The notes below the pieces were generated by a model. That model ran no database searches, was not told where the DNA came from, and saw only the letters and a program-made list of their open reading frames with translations. The translations under genes and the position numbers were made by a program. A stretch of DNA of 64,000 nt from Micromonospora sp. CB01531 (lineage in GTDB: Bacteria; Actinomycetota; Actinomycetes; Mycobacteriales; Micromonosporaceae): NCBI RefSeq assembly GCF_001905095.1, contig NZ_LWLS01000001.1, positions 420,581 to 484,580 on the forward strand. Reading direction: 5' to 3'. This document shows, in pieces, positions 45,551 through 55,200 of this stretch; the first letter of the stretch is position 1, and each line of letters begins with the position of its first letter.

Positions 45551-46153
45551 GTGACGAGCGTTGACCGGCCGGACGCCCCGCCCGACCCGCAGACGGTCCC
45601 CGTCCCGCCCACCGCCCCGGCCCCGGACGGGGTGCACGCCGTCGCCGGAGCCCCGGATCCCGGGTCGGCGAACTGGCCCGCCGGGGTGGCGTACGCGCCG
45701 GTCGAGCCGGACCGGTTCACCCGCCTGGTGCTCCGGCTGCACGCCCGCGCCCCGCGCTGGGCGGTGCCCCTGGCCGCGCTCGGCTGCGTCGGGCTCGGCA
45801 TGGCGTACGCCCTGCTGAGCGACCCCACCCACAGCGATCCGGACGCCCGGCCCACCTGCCTGCTCAAGCTGACCACCGGGCTGGACTGCCCGGGCTGCGG
45901 CGGCACCCGCGCCCTCTGGTACCTGCTGCACGGCGACCTGCCGGCCGCCGCCCGGCACCACTTCCTCTTCGTCTTCTCGGTGCCCTTCCTGGCGTACCTC
46001 TTCGTCACCTGGGCCGGGAACCGGGCGTTCGGCTGGCGGCTGCCGGAGCTGCGGCTCAACCCGAAGGTCCTCGGCGGCTTCCTGGCCTTCTGGCTCGCCT
46101 TCTCGGTGCTGCGCAACCTTCCCTGGGCGCCGTTCACCGCGCTCTACGTCTGA
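45551..46153 (+). CDS. DUF2752 membrane protein
   Basis: A 200-aa protein: Pro-rich N-terminus of about 50 residues, helix WAVPLAALGCVGLGMAYALL, then the DUF2752 motif LDCPGCGGTRALWYLLHGDLPAAARHHFLF with the conserved CPGCGGTRA, and two more helices. DUF2752 proteins are small three-helix membrane proteins of unknown function. GTG 45551 lies 4 nt after the YcaQ-like stop, so the two are probably co-transcribed. Confidence 0.87.
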   Translation: MTSVDRPDAPPDPQTVPVPPTAPAPDGVHAVAGAPDPGSANWPAGVAYAPVEPDRFTRLVLRLHARAPRWAVPLAALGCVGLGMAYALLSDPTHSDPDARPTCLLKLTTGLDCPGCGGTRALWYLLHGDLPAAARHHFLFVFSVPFLAYLFVTWAGNRAFGWRLPELRLNPKVLGGFLAFWLAFSVLRNLPWAPFTALYV

Positions 46154-46271
46154 CGTTCCGCCCGCTGGTTTCGGCCAGTGCAGTGCGGGATCAGGCGTTG
46201 GCGCACGCGGCGTCGTTGGGCATCGTCGCGGGTTACCGAGCGTCATGTCCGCAGCAGGCCGTATCCGTTCA

Positions 46272-46319
46272 GACGGGTATGCCTCAGAGGCATGTTTATG
46301 CCTCTCAGGCATATCTGTC
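46272..46319 (+). other. 22-bp near-perfect hairpin with four ATGCCT-type half-sites
   Basis: Arms 46272-46293 and 46298-46319 pair over 22 positions (19 Watson-Crick, two G-U when read as plus-strand RNA, one mismatch) around loop GTTT. Each arm is itself nearly palindromic (ATGCCT...AGGCAT), giving two dyads 19 nt apart. It may end the DUF2752 transcript or act as a tandem operator; it lies 144 nt before thyX. I see no gene in 46154-46462. Confidence 0.6.
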
Positions 46320-46449
46320 CCGACTCTTGGCACGGCACGGACGCGACACGCCCGAACTTGGCCCGGCGAGCGGGCCACGCCGCCGGCGGTCGGCTCGTGT
46401 GCGGGTTCACGTCCGCGCGCCCAAGTTTCCCCACCGGCCCACCGGCCAC

Positions 46450-46455
46450 TACAGT
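46450..46455 (+). promoter_or_regulatory. -10 box of leaderless thyX
   Basis: TACAGT, 7 nt before ATG 46463. Confidence 0.5.
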
Positions 46456-46462
46456 CGCAGGA

Positions 46463-47209
46463 ATGCCGGAGATGGTGCAGCCCCAGGTCAAGCTCATCGC
46501 GTGGACCCAGTTCCAGGCCCCCGACGACGTGCCGTGGTCGACCGACGCCGAGGGGGGCCAGGCGCTCGCCGAGTTCGCCGGTCGGGCCTGCTACCAGAGC
46601 TGGAAGAAGCCGAACCCGGCCACCGCCACCAACGCCGGCTATCTGGCGCACATCCTCGAGGTCGGGCACCTGTCCGTGCTGGAGCACGGCTCGGTGAGCT
46701 TCTACTTCAGCGGCGTCTCCCGGTCCTTCACCCACGAGCTGATCCGGCACCGGCACTTCTCGTACTCCCAGCTCTCCCAGCGCTACGTCCCCGAGCGGGA
46801 CGCCGCGATGGTCGAGCCGGCGGTGATCGCCGAGGACCCGGAGCTGCACAAGAAGTTCGTCGAGGCGGCCGAGGCGAGCGTGCGGGCGTACACCGAGCTC
46901 CTCGAGGGCCTGGAGGCGCGCTTCACCGACGAGCCTAACCCGACGCTGCGCCGCAAGCAGGCCCGGCAGGCGGCCCGGGCGGTGCTGCCCAACGCCACCG
47001 AGACCCGGATCGTGGTCACCGGCAACTACCGGGCCTGGCGACACTTCATCAAGATGCGCGCGACCGAGCACGCCGACGTGGAGATCCGCGAGCTGGCCGT
47101 GGAGTGCCTGCGCCAGCTCCAGGGCGTGGCGCCGAACGTCTTCGCCGACTTCGTGATCTCCACCCTGCCCGACGGCACCGAGGTGGCGGCCAGCCCGCAC
47201 GCCGAGTGA
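46463..47209 (+). CDS. thyX: FAD-dependent thymidylate synthase ThyX
   Basis: A 248-aa flavoenzyme making dTMP from dUMP with methylene-THF. The ThyX motif RHR-x7-S is present as [41 protein letters not shown] and [27 protein letters not shown] are also diagnostic. ATG 46463 fits the leaderless -10 box; ATG 46472 is the alternative. Any longer N-terminus would run through the hairpin region. dapA follows after 53 nt. Confidence 0.95.
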   Translation: MPEMVQPQVKLIAWTQFQAPDDVPWSTDAEGGQALAEFAGRACYQSWKKPNPATATNAGYLAHILEVGHLSVLEHGSVSFYFSGVSRSFTHELIRHRHFSYSQLSQRYVPERDAAMVEPAVIAEDPELHKKFVEAAEASVRAYTELLEGLEARFTDEPNPTLRRKQARQAARAVLPNATETRIVVTGNYRAWRHFIKMRATEHADVEIRELAVECLRQLQGVAPNVFADFVISTLPDGTEVAASPHAE

Positions 47210-47250
47210 CTCCTGCGCCCTTCCCCACCGGGGCTCCGGTGGTCGTCCGC

Positions 47251-47256
47251 TAGGTT
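47251..47256 (+). promoter_or_regulatory. -10 box of leaderless dapA
   Basis: TAGGTT, 6 nt before ATG 47263; same TAGGTTGTG nonamer as at dapB. Confidence 0.5.
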
Positions 47257-47262
47257 GTGAAC

Positions 47263-48189
47263 ATGACGCACGACCACCCTGCCGCCCCGGACCGGGGCGC
47301 GTCGCGCCCGTTCGGGCGCCTGATCACGGCCATGGTGACGCCGTTCACCGCCGACGGGTCGCTCGACCTGGACGGTGCCGTACGGCTCGCCCAGCACCTC
47401 GTCGACGAGCAGGGCAACGACGCGCTGGTGCTCAACGGCACCACGGGCGAGTCGCCGACCACCACCGACGGGGAGAAGGAGAGCCTGATCCGCGCCGTCG
47501 TCGAGGCGGTCGGCGACCGGGCCCGGATCGTGGCCGGGGTCGGCACCAACGACACCCGGCACACCATCGAGCTGGCCGTGCAGGCGGAGAAGGCCGGCGC
47601 GCACGGCCTGCTGGTGGTCACGCCGTACTACAACAAGCCGCCGCAGAGCGGCCTGCTGCGGCACTTCACCGCGGTCGCCGACGCCACCGGGCTGCCGATC
47701 ATGCTGTACGACATCCCGCACCGGGCCGGCACCGCGATCGCCACCGACACCCTGGTGAAGCTGGCCGAGCACGGCCGGATCGTCGCGGTCAAGGACGCCA
47801 AGGGCGACCTCGCCGCCACCTCTGAGGTGCTGAGCCGCAGCGACCTCGCCTACTACAGCGGCGAGGACTCGCTGACCCTGCCCGCTCTCGCGGTCGGCGC
47901 GGTCGGCGTGGTGGGCACCTCGACGCACTTCACGGGCGTGCCGACCAAGCAGCTGATCGAGGCGTACGAGGCGGGGGATGTCGCCACCGCCCGGACGCTG
48001 CACCACCGGCTGCTGCCCCTGTTCACCGGCATCTTCCGTACCCAGGGCGTGATCCTGGTAAAGGCGGGTCTGGCGGCCAGGGGCCTGCCCGCCGGCCCGG
48101 TACGCCCGCCGCTGGTGGACGCCACCGCGGCCGAACTGGCCCAGCTGCGCGCCGACTGCGCGGCGGCCGGGCTGCCCCTTCCCGAATGA
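47263..48189 (+). CDS. dapA: 4-hydroxy-tetrahydrodipicolinate synthase
   Basis: A 308-aa TIM-barrel aldolase, first committed step to DAP/lysine. NGTTGESPTTTDGEKESL holds the pyruvate-binding TT, VVTPYYNKPPQSGLLRHF the proton-relay Tyr, and IVAVKDAKGD the Schiff-base Lys. The C-terminal GVILVKAGLAARGLPAGPVRPPLV is typical. The ATG is chosen over in-frame GTG 47257 from promoter geometry. Confidence 0.96.
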   Translation: MTHDHPAAPDRGASRPFGRLITAMVTPFTADGSLDLDGAVRLAQHLVDEQGNDALVLNGTTGESPTTTDGEKESLIRAVVEAVGDRARIVAGVGTNDTRHTIELAVQAEKAGAHGLLVVTPYYNKPPQSGLLRHFTAVADATGLPIMLYDIPHRAGTAIATDTLVKLAEHGRIVAVKDAKGDLAATSEVLSRSDLAYYSGEDSLTLPALAVGAVGVVGTSTHFTGVPTKQLIEAYEAGDVATARTLHHRLLPLFTGIFRTQGVILVKAGLAARGLPAGPVRPPLVDATAAELAQLRADCAAAGLPLPE

Positions 48190-48204
48190 TCGAACGACAC
48201 GACG

Positions 48205-48223
48205 GACGCCGGGTACCGGCGTC
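48205..48223 (+). terminator. Short hairpin between dapA and RNase J gene
   Basis: GACGCCGG-GTA-CCGGCGTC, 8 bp, 15 nt after the dapA stop. It may be an attenuator rather than a full stop, since the next gene begins 18 nt later. Confidence 0.45.
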
Positions 48224-48241
48224 GCAGAATGAGGTGGACGC

Positions 48242-49930
48242 GTGACCGAGGCGCACATCGAGGGCGAACTGCCCCCGCCACTGCCAGAAGGCGGCCTGCG
48301 GATCATCCCGCTCGGCGGACTCGGCGCCATCGGCCGGAACATGACCGTCTTCGAGTACGACGGCAAGCTGCTGATCGTCGACTGCGGGGTGCTCTTCCCC
48401 GACGTCGAACAGCCGGGTGTGGATCTCATCCTGCCCGACTTCGGCCCGATCCTGGACCGGCTCGACGACATCCAGGCGATCGTGCTCACCCACGGCCACG
48501 AGGACCACATCGGGGCGGTGCCGTACCTGCTCGCCCACAAGACGGACATCCCGCTGGTGGGCTCGCAGTTCACCCTGGCCCTGGTCGAGGCGAAGCTGGC
48601 CGAGCGGCGGATCCAGCCGTACACGCTGACCGTCCGGGAGGGGCAGCGGGAACGGCTCGGCCCGTTCGAGTGCGAGTTCTTCGCCGTCAACCACTCGATC
48701 CCGGACGCGCTCGCGGTGGCCATCCGGACCGGTGCCGGCCTGGTGCTGCACACCGGCGACTTCAAGATGGACCAGCTCCCGCTCGACGGCCGGATCACCG
48801 ACCTGGCCGGTTTCGCCCGGCTCGGCGCGGAGGGCGTCGACCTGCTGCTCTCGGACTCCACCAACGCGGAGATCCCCGGCTTCGTCACCCCCGAGCGGGA
48901 GATCGGTCCGGTGCTGGACTCGATCTTCGCCAAGGCGCGCGGTCGAATCATCGTCGCCTCGTTCGCCTCACACGTGCACCGGGTGCAGCAGGTCTTCGAC
49001 TCGGCCGTCGAGCACGGCCGCAAGGTGGCGCTGATCGGCCGGTCGATGGTCCGCAACATGGGCATCGCCCGCGACCTCGGCCTGCTCAACATCCCGCCGG
49101 GCCTGGTCGTCGGCCTAGAGGAGGCCACCAGCCTGCCGCCCGAGCAGATCGTGCTGATGTCCACCGGCTCGCAGGGCGAGCCGATGAGCGCGCTGGGCCG
49201 GATGGCCAGCGGCGACCACCGGCACATCACCATCGCCCCCGGCGACACCGTGGTGCTCGCCTCGTCGCTGGTGCCGGGCAACGAGACCTCGGTCTACCGA
49301 GTGATCAACCGGCTGGCCCGGGCCGGCGCGGTGGTGGTGCACAAGGACGTCGCCAAGGTGCACGTCTCCGGCCACGCCCCGGCCGGCGAGCTGCTCTACC
49401 TGCTCAACGTCACCCGCCCGAGCAACCTGATGCCGGTGCACGGCGAGTGGCGACACCTGCGGGCGCACGCCCGGCTCGGCATCGAGTCCGGCGTCGCGCC
49501 GGACCGGGTGGTGCTCTGCGAGGACGGCGACGTGGTCGACCTGGTCGAGGGGCGGGCCAGCCTAGTCGGCCACGTGAAGAGCCGCTACGTCTACGTCGAC
49601 GGCCTCGCCGTCGGCGACGTCAGCGAGTCGCTGCTCACCGAGCGGCGGATCCTCGGCGACGGCGGCTTCATCGCCGCCACCGTGGTGGTCGACTCGGTCA
49701 CCGGCAAGGTGGTCGGCGGGCCGACCGTCTCGGCGAAGGGCTTCTCCGAGGACCCGGAGGCGTTCAGCCCGGTGGTCCCGCTGGTCACCGAGGCGCTGAA
49801 CCGGGCCGCCGCGGACGGCATCACCGACCCACACCAGCTCCAGCAGATCGTCCGGCGCACCGTCGGACGCTGGGTCAACGACGCGTACCGGCGCCGGCCC
49901 ATGATCGTCCCGACGGTCGTCGAGGTCTGA
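48242..49930 (+). CDS. rnj: Ribonuclease J
   Basis: A 562-aa metallo-beta-lactamase/beta-CASP RNase with endo- and 5'-exonuclease roles in mRNA decay and rRNA maturation. RIIPLGGLGAIGRNMTVFEYD start, metal motif LTHGHEDHIGAVPYLL (HxHxDH), His in NHSIPDA, LHTGDFKMD, and beta-CASP SFASHVHRVQQ, STGSQGEPMSAL, HVSGHAPAGEL, MPVHGEWRHL. It follows dapA closely, the usual dapA-rnj order in actinobacteria. GTG 48242 has GAGGTGG 6 nt upstream. Confidence 0.96.
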   Translation: MTEAHIEGELPPPLPEGGLRIIPLGGLGAIGRNMTVFEYDGKLLIVDCGVLFPDVEQPGVDLILPDFGPILDRLDDIQAIVLTHGHEDHIGAVPYLLAHKTDIPLVGSQFTLALVEAKLAERRIQPYTLTVREGQRERLGPFECEFFAVNHSIPDALAVAIRTGAGLVLHTGDFKMDQLPLDGRITDLAGFARLGAEGVDLLLSDSTNAEIPGFVTPEREIGPVLDSIFAKARGRIIVASFASHVHRVQQVFDSAVEHGRKVALIGRSMVRNMGIARDLGLLNIPPGLVVGLEEATSLPPEQIVLMSTGSQGEPMSALGRMASGDHRHITIAPGDTVVLASSLVPGNETSVYRVINRLARAGAVVVHKDVAKVHVSGHAPAGELLYLLNVTRPSNLMPVHGEWRHLRAHARLGIESGVAPDRVVLCEDGDVVDLVEGRASLVGHVKSRYVYVDGLAVGDVSESLLTERRILGDGGFIAATVVVDSVTGKVVGGPTVSAKGFSEDPEAFSPVVPLVTEALNRAAADGITDPHQLQQIVRRTVGRWVNDAYRRRPMIVPTVVEV

Positions 49931-49944
49931 TCCCTGCCGGCTCC

Positions 49945-49980
49945 CGACGCCGGTCCACCGTCCGCGGTGTACCGGCGTCG
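49945..49980 (+). terminator. RNase J gene terminator
   Basis: CGACGCCGGT/ACCGGCGTCG plus inner CACCG/CGGTG, loop TCCG; 14 nt after the stop. Confidence 0.8.
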
Positions 49981-50024
49981 CCGTTCCGGGGTGTCCACCC
50001 CGCCGAGGGGGCGCCACGTCCCGG

Positions 50025-51704
50025 TCAGGGCAGCGCGGCGACCGCCTCGGCGTACGCGGCCCCGGTGCTGACCGCGGCGGTGACCAGCACCGCGAGCTGC
50101 GCCGGGGCGACCCCGTGCGCCAGATCGGTGGTGACGTCGGCGGCCAGCGCCAACGTCCCGTCGCCGGGGTCGTGCACGTACGCCGCGGGCAGCAGCCGGT
50201 CGTGGTTCCACGCGTTGCAGAACGCGTACGCCTCGGCGCGCCGGGCGGCCGGCAGCCGCCGGTTCGCCACCACCCGGGCGTGCAGGATCTCCCCGCGCTG
50301 CCCGAGCAGCCGGAACTGGATCACGGCCTCGCCCCAGCGCCCCACCACCGTGCCGTCCGGTTCCGCCGCGTACCCGTCTCCACGGTCGTCGAGGGCGGCG
50401 GTGAGCAGCGCCAGGCTCAGCGGCACCAGCTCCTCGTCGCCCGGTGGGCCGGGCTCGGCCGGGTCGTCCTCCGGCCACTCGTCGGCGGCGTCCTCAGCGG
50501 GCAGCGGCACCGCCTCGGCGAGCGGGCGCTCCGCCAGCCAGGAGGCGATCCGGCCGGACTGGTGCCCGGTGCCGTTGCGGGCGTCAAAGCTGCCGGCCAG
50601 CGTGGTGGCGAGCGTCTGCAGCTGCCCGCCGAGCGTGGTCAGGTCCACCTCGGCGGCTGGCCGGGACCCGTGCCCGGGGCGGTGGATCCGCCGCCCGCCG
50701 AGGCCGGCCTCGACCGCCAGCCCGCAGAGCAGCGCGCCGGCCGCCGCGAACTCCATCGCGGCCAGGTCGTCGGCGGTGGCGTCCAGCCGGGGCAGTTGCT
50801 CGGCGAGGATGTCCAGCCCACGGGCCAGGTGCCCGCCCAGCGCACAAAACCGCAGGTGCGCGGCGAGCAGCGGGAGCGCCGTCCGCTCCCGGCGGTGCCG
50901 CCGGTACGCGCGCACGTGCGCCCGGGCGGCGCGGGCCGCCTCGCCGGTGCGCAGCCACGGCAGCAGCGCCACCGCCAGGGCCCGTTCCGGCTGGTCGGTG
51001 CAGCCCATCTCGCCGGCGAACACCGGGCGCAGCACCGTCAGGGCCGCCGCCGGCTCGCCCCAGCCGGCCAGCAGCTCGGCCCGCCGCACCGGGGCGCATC
51101 CGGGGCAGCCGGCGACCGGGTCGGGCGCGGCCGACCGGTCCGGCACCCGGCGCGGACCCGCAGTGGCGGACCGGTCGGCCGACTGTTGGTCGCGGCGCGG
51201 TGTCGGACCCGCCCTGCCAGACTGGTCGCCGTGCCAGCGGGCGTACTCGCGGCGGGCGGTCGGCTCGTCGCCCAGGTGGTCGGCGAGCCGGCAGCGCAGC
51301 TCGGCCACCACCTCGGCGTCCGGGCCGAGCCGGTCGGCGAGATCGTCCAACAAGGACCGGGCCTGGTCCAGACTGACCCGAGGGGTGGCGAACAGCGCCT
51401 CCACCGCCTGCCGCTGGTGCCGGTGCAGCCGTTCGGCGTCGCCGGGGCGGCCGGCCAGTAGCCCGGGCGTCCGGTCGAGTGCGGCCAGGCAGCGGCACAC
51501 GAGCTCCACCAGCCGCCACCGCTCCCCGAGCTGCAGGTACGCCTCGATCAGCGCCACCCGTGCCGCCAGCGCGATACGCGGCTCGCCGGTAGCGTCGGCC
51601 CGCGCGGCGATCCGGTCCAACTCGGCGCAGCGGGCCTCGCCGTCGGGCAGGTCCCGGGCGTCGTCGAGGGCTTCGGCCAGACCCCGGTCGCGAGAGGTGG
51701 TCAC
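50025..51704 (-). CDS. Large YbjN-domain protein with helical repeat N-terminus
   Basis: A 559-aa protein. Residues 1-350 are Ala/Leu/Arg-rich helices that look TPR-like ([76 protein letters not shown]). There is a CPGC pair near 250. The last 140 residues form a YbjN-type domain: [71 protein letters not shown]. This domain is paralogous to the next gene. GTG 51704 overlaps the stop of that gene. Role unknown; YbjN proteins are linked to stress and secretion-like chaperoning. Confidence 0.7.
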   Translation of the reverse strand: MTTSRDRGLAEALDDARDLPDGEARCAELDRIAARADATGEPRIALAARVALIEAYLQLGERWRLVELVCRCLAALDRTPGLLAGRPGDAERLHRHQRQAVEALFATPRVSLDQARSLLDDLADRLGPDAEVVAELRCRLADHLGDEPTARREYARWHGDQSGRAGPTPRRDQQSADRSATAGPRRVPDRSAAPDPVAGCPGCAPVRRAELLAGWGEPAAALTVLRPVFAGEMGCTDQPERALAVALLPWLRTGEAARAARAHVRAYRRHRRERTALPLLAAHLRFCALGGHLARGLDILAEQLPRLDATADDLAAMEFAAAGALLCGLAVEAGLGGRRIHRPGHGSRPAAEVDLTTLGGQLQTLATTLAGSFDARNGTGHQSGRIASWLAERPLAEAVPLPAEDAADEWPEDDPAEPGPPGDEELVPLSLALLTAALDDRGDGYAAEPDGTVVGRWGEAVIQFRLLGQRGEILHARVVANRRLPAARRAEAYAFCNAWNHDRLLPAAYVHDPGDGTLALAADVTTDLAHGVAPAQLAVLVTAAVSTGAAYAEAVAALP

Positions 51705-52180
51705 GGCAGCGACCCGCCGGGCCGCCGGCCCACCTCGGCGGCGAGTTGGCAGCCGGTGACGATGCCGCAGTCGATGAGCTGGTCGAGCTGGTGCGGGGTG
51801 ACCCCGCGTTCCAGGTCGGTGGTCACCTCGCCGCAGACCTGGGCCAGCCCGTCGTCGGCCACGTGCACGAACGCCTTGGGCCAGAGCCGGTCGTGGTTCC
51901 AGGAGTTGCAGAACGCGTACAGGTCGGGGACGTGCTCGATGCCGAAACGGTGCCCGGCGACGGTGCGGACCTGGAGCACCTCCCCGGCGGTGCCCCGCCG
52001 GTAGAACCAGATCAGGCTCTCCTCCCAGCGGCCCACCAGGTCGCCGTCGGCGTCCTCGGCCACCGCGTACCCACGGTTGGCCAGCACGGCGGCGATCAGC
52101 TCGCGGGTCAGCGGCCGCAGCGTCTGCGGGTGTCCGGCCAGGGGGCCGTCCGGACCGTCCTCGATCTCCGGCGACGCCAT
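51701..52180 (-). CDS. YbjN domain-containing protein
   Basis: A 159-aa protein, essentially one YbjN/sensory-regulator-like domain: [90 protein letters not shown]. The FCN(S/A)WNHDR...VTTDL...GV(T/A)P motif string is shared with the C-terminus of the following 559-aa protein, so the pair arose by duplication. They are translationally coupled (GTGA). It is divergent from ftsK over 114 nt. Confidence 0.83.
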   Translation of the reverse strand: MASPEIEDGPDGPLAGHPQTLRPLTRELIAAVLANRGYAVAEDADGDLVGRWEESLIWFYRRGTAGEVLQVRTVAGHRFGIEHVPDLYAFCNSWNHDRLWPKAFVHVADDGLAQVCGEVTTDLERGVTPHQLDQLIDCGIVTGCQLAAEVGRRPGGSLP

Positions 52181-52282
52181 CAGGGCATCCCTTCTGAGGC
52201 GAATAACACAACGGACGGCGCGGCCCGCGCTGCGACGCGCGGACACGACCCGGAAAAGCGGCGATCTGCCGGGTCCCGCCGT

Positions 52283-52288
52283 TACCGT
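52283..52288 (+). promoter_or_regulatory. -10 box of leaderless ftsK
   Basis: TACCGT, 6 nt before ATG 52295. Confidence 0.45.
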
Positions 52289-52294
52289 GACTGT

Positions 52295-55200
52295 ATGGCG
52301 GGCCGTACCTCTCAGGCGAGCCGGCGGCGCGGCGCGTCGCCGCGCGGTACCACGAACAGCCGTGCCCGCCAGCCGGCGAAGAAGGCCAGCCGGGCCACCC
52401 CGCGGCGGCGACCGGCGGCGCGGCCGAGCCCGGCCGCCTACCTGGGCCGCGCAGTCGGTGCGATGTGGATGGGCGTCGCGCACGGTGTGGGCTGGGCGGT
52501 CCGCGCCGCCGGCCGGCAGGCCGCCTCGGCCCGCGACCTCGACCCGGAGCACCGTCGCGACGGCGCCGGGCTGCTCCTGTTCGGCCTGGCCATCCTCAGT
52601 GCCGTGGCCATCTGGTTTGGCGGCGCCGGGCCGGTCGGCGCGCGCCTCGCCGACACCGTGCGGCTCTTCCTCGGCGCGATCGCGATCGTCGTGCCGGTGC
52701 TGCTGATGATCGGCGCCTGGCGGCTGATGCGGACGCCGGGCGACCCGGCCCACCGCGGGCGCGGCCTGGTCGGCTGGGGCTCCATGCTGCTCGCCACCGC
52801 GGCGATGCTGCACATCGGACAGGACCCGGTCGACGCGGTGCAGCGCGACTACGCGGGCGGGCTGATCGGCGCCGGCCTCGGCGACCTGCTGGCCGCCGCG
52901 ATCACCCCCTGGGTGGCGGTGCCACTGCTCATCCTGCTGCTGGTCTTCGGTCTGCTGGTGGTCACCGCGACCCCGATTAACAAGATCCCGGAACGGCTCG
53001 GGCTGCTCGCCGGCAGCCTGGTCGCGCCGCCCGAGACGGCGGACGCGGAAACCGAGACGCCGGCCAAGCCGGCCCGCAAGCGGCCGGCCAAGCGCGTTGC
53101 GCCGCCGCTGGACCCGGCGGAGCTGGACGACGACCTCGACGGCGTCGACCTCCAGGACACCCTGGTGCTGCCGCGCAAGCCGGTGAAGGTGCCGGCGAGC
53201 CGTAAGTCGGTCGAGCCGCCGGAGCACTCGCCGCTGCCCACCCGGGCCGAGCAACTCGCCCTCACCGGGCTGGCCGGCGACTACACGCTGCCGCCGGCCA
53301 ACATGCTGGGCAGCGGTGCCACGCCGAAGAGCCGGAGCAAGGCCAACGACGAGGTGATCGCCGCGCTGACCGGCGTCTTCGAGCAGTTCGACGTGGACGC
53401 CGCGGTCACCGGCTTCACCCGCGGCCCGACCGTCACCCGATACGAGGTCGAGCTGGGCCTGGGCGTCAAGGTCGAGCGGATCACCCAACTCTCCCGCAAC
53501 ATCGCGTACGCGGTGAAGTCGCCGGACGTGCGGATCCTCAGCCCGATCCCGGGCAAGAGCGCGGTCGGCGTGGAGATCCCGAACACCGACCCGGAGAACG
53601 TCGCGCTCGGCGACGTGCTCCGCTCCCGGGCCGCCACCGCTGACCACCACCCGATGGTGGTCGCTCTCGGCAAGGACATCGAAGGCGGTTACGTCGTCGC
53701 CAACCTGGCCAAGATGCCGCACATTCTCGTGGCAGGCGCGACCGGAGCCGGTAAGGCTCTGGCCCTGGACACGCCGGTCGCCACGCCCGTCGGCTGGTCC
53801 ACGATGGGCGACCTGCGTGTGGGCGATCAGGTGTTCGACGAAGAGGGGCGGCCGTGCATCGTGGTTGCGGCGACCCCCGTTATGCACGGTCGCCCGTGTT
53901 ACGAGGTTGAGTTCTCCGACGGCACGGTCATCGTGGCCGACGCCAGCCACGAGTGGCGGACGACGACCAGGGCCGGGCGCACCCAGCGCAGGCACCGGTG
54001 GAAGGACGGTTCCTACTGGGCCGAAGCTGACCGTGAGCTGATTTCTCGTCGGACTCGGGAGGTGCTGGACGAGCCTGATCGGTCGGTATCCACCAACGAG
54101 GTGGTGACGGATCTCGGCGAGCAGTTCCGGAACGTTCTCTACCAGGTGCTTCGGGAGGTGCCGAAGGAGCAGACGCTCGGCCGGATGCCCTACCACCGTG
54201 GCGGTCGCCGCATCACGCGATGGGTGCCTACCTACTCCCGCCACCGTGTGTATGAGGCGCTGTCCCAGCGGATCCTTGCCCCCGGCCGTTCCGGCGGCAG
54301 AAAACGCCACGACGAAGAGACTGTGACAACCCGGGAGATCGCGGAGAGTCTACGCGTCGGCCCCAACGGCCAGTGGGCGAACCATGCGGTCGACGTGGCT
54401 CGGCCGCTGCTTTGTCCTGAGCAGGAGTTGCCCATCGCGCCGTACACCCTGGGCTGCTGGCTGGGGGACGGGACGACAGGCACAGCGGGTTTCACCTGCG
54501 CCGACGACGAGATCCTGGACCAGATCCGGCTGGATGGTTTCGAGGTCATCAGACAGCCCGGCGGCCAGATCCACTACACGATCTCCAACCGGCAGGAACG
54601 CAAGCTCCGCATCCTGGAAGCTCTGCGCCTCGTGGCGCAGGGCATGAGTGGGCCGGCCGCAGCCCGACAGGTCGGCGTGTCTGTCACTGCCGTGTACTTG
54701 GCCCGTAAGGGGGCGGTGCCAGAGGGCGGCCTGGCGGCGGACTCGGTACAAATCGAGAATGGTGGGCCGTATCGCACGATGCGCGCCCTTTTCCGAGAAA
54801 TCGGTGAGAAGCACATTCCGCCGGCCTACCTGCGGGCGTCCGAGAACCAGCGGCGGGCACTGCTGGCCGGCTTGTTGGACACTGACGGTTCGGTGTCGAA
54901 GCGCGGCGGGGTCGAACTCGCACTCACCTGCGAACGGCTTGCCCAGGACGCCCTCGATCTCGTCCTCGGCCTGGGTTACCAGGCGACCATGACCACGAAG
55001 GCCGTCAAGGGCAGGCGCCCCGAGTCCTCGACCTGTTACCGCATCCATTTCACGCCGGAGGACAAGGTCTTCCGGCTCACCAGGAAGCTGGTCCGCCAGG
55101 TTACGAAGAGCCGCCCCAGCACCTCACGGCGCTACATCGTGGATGTGCGACCCGTGCCGTCGATCCCAGTGCGGTGCATCCAGGTGGACAGCCCGAGTCA

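Noticed and set aside
46178..46462. Long N-terminal extension of thyX
   Set aside because: It would translate through the hairpin region and the leaderless promoter; ThyX families start near 46463.
48229..51759. 1176-aa plus-strand frame across RNase J and the YbjN genes
   Set aside because: Only low-complexity Arg/Ala/Pro sequence; real genes with clear motifs occupy the other frames.
53756..53758. Reading the Ala at the first intein position as proof of a dead intein
   Set aside because: Class 3 inteins do not need a nucleophile at position 1, and Trp67, Cys474, Thr493 and the final His-Asn are all present.
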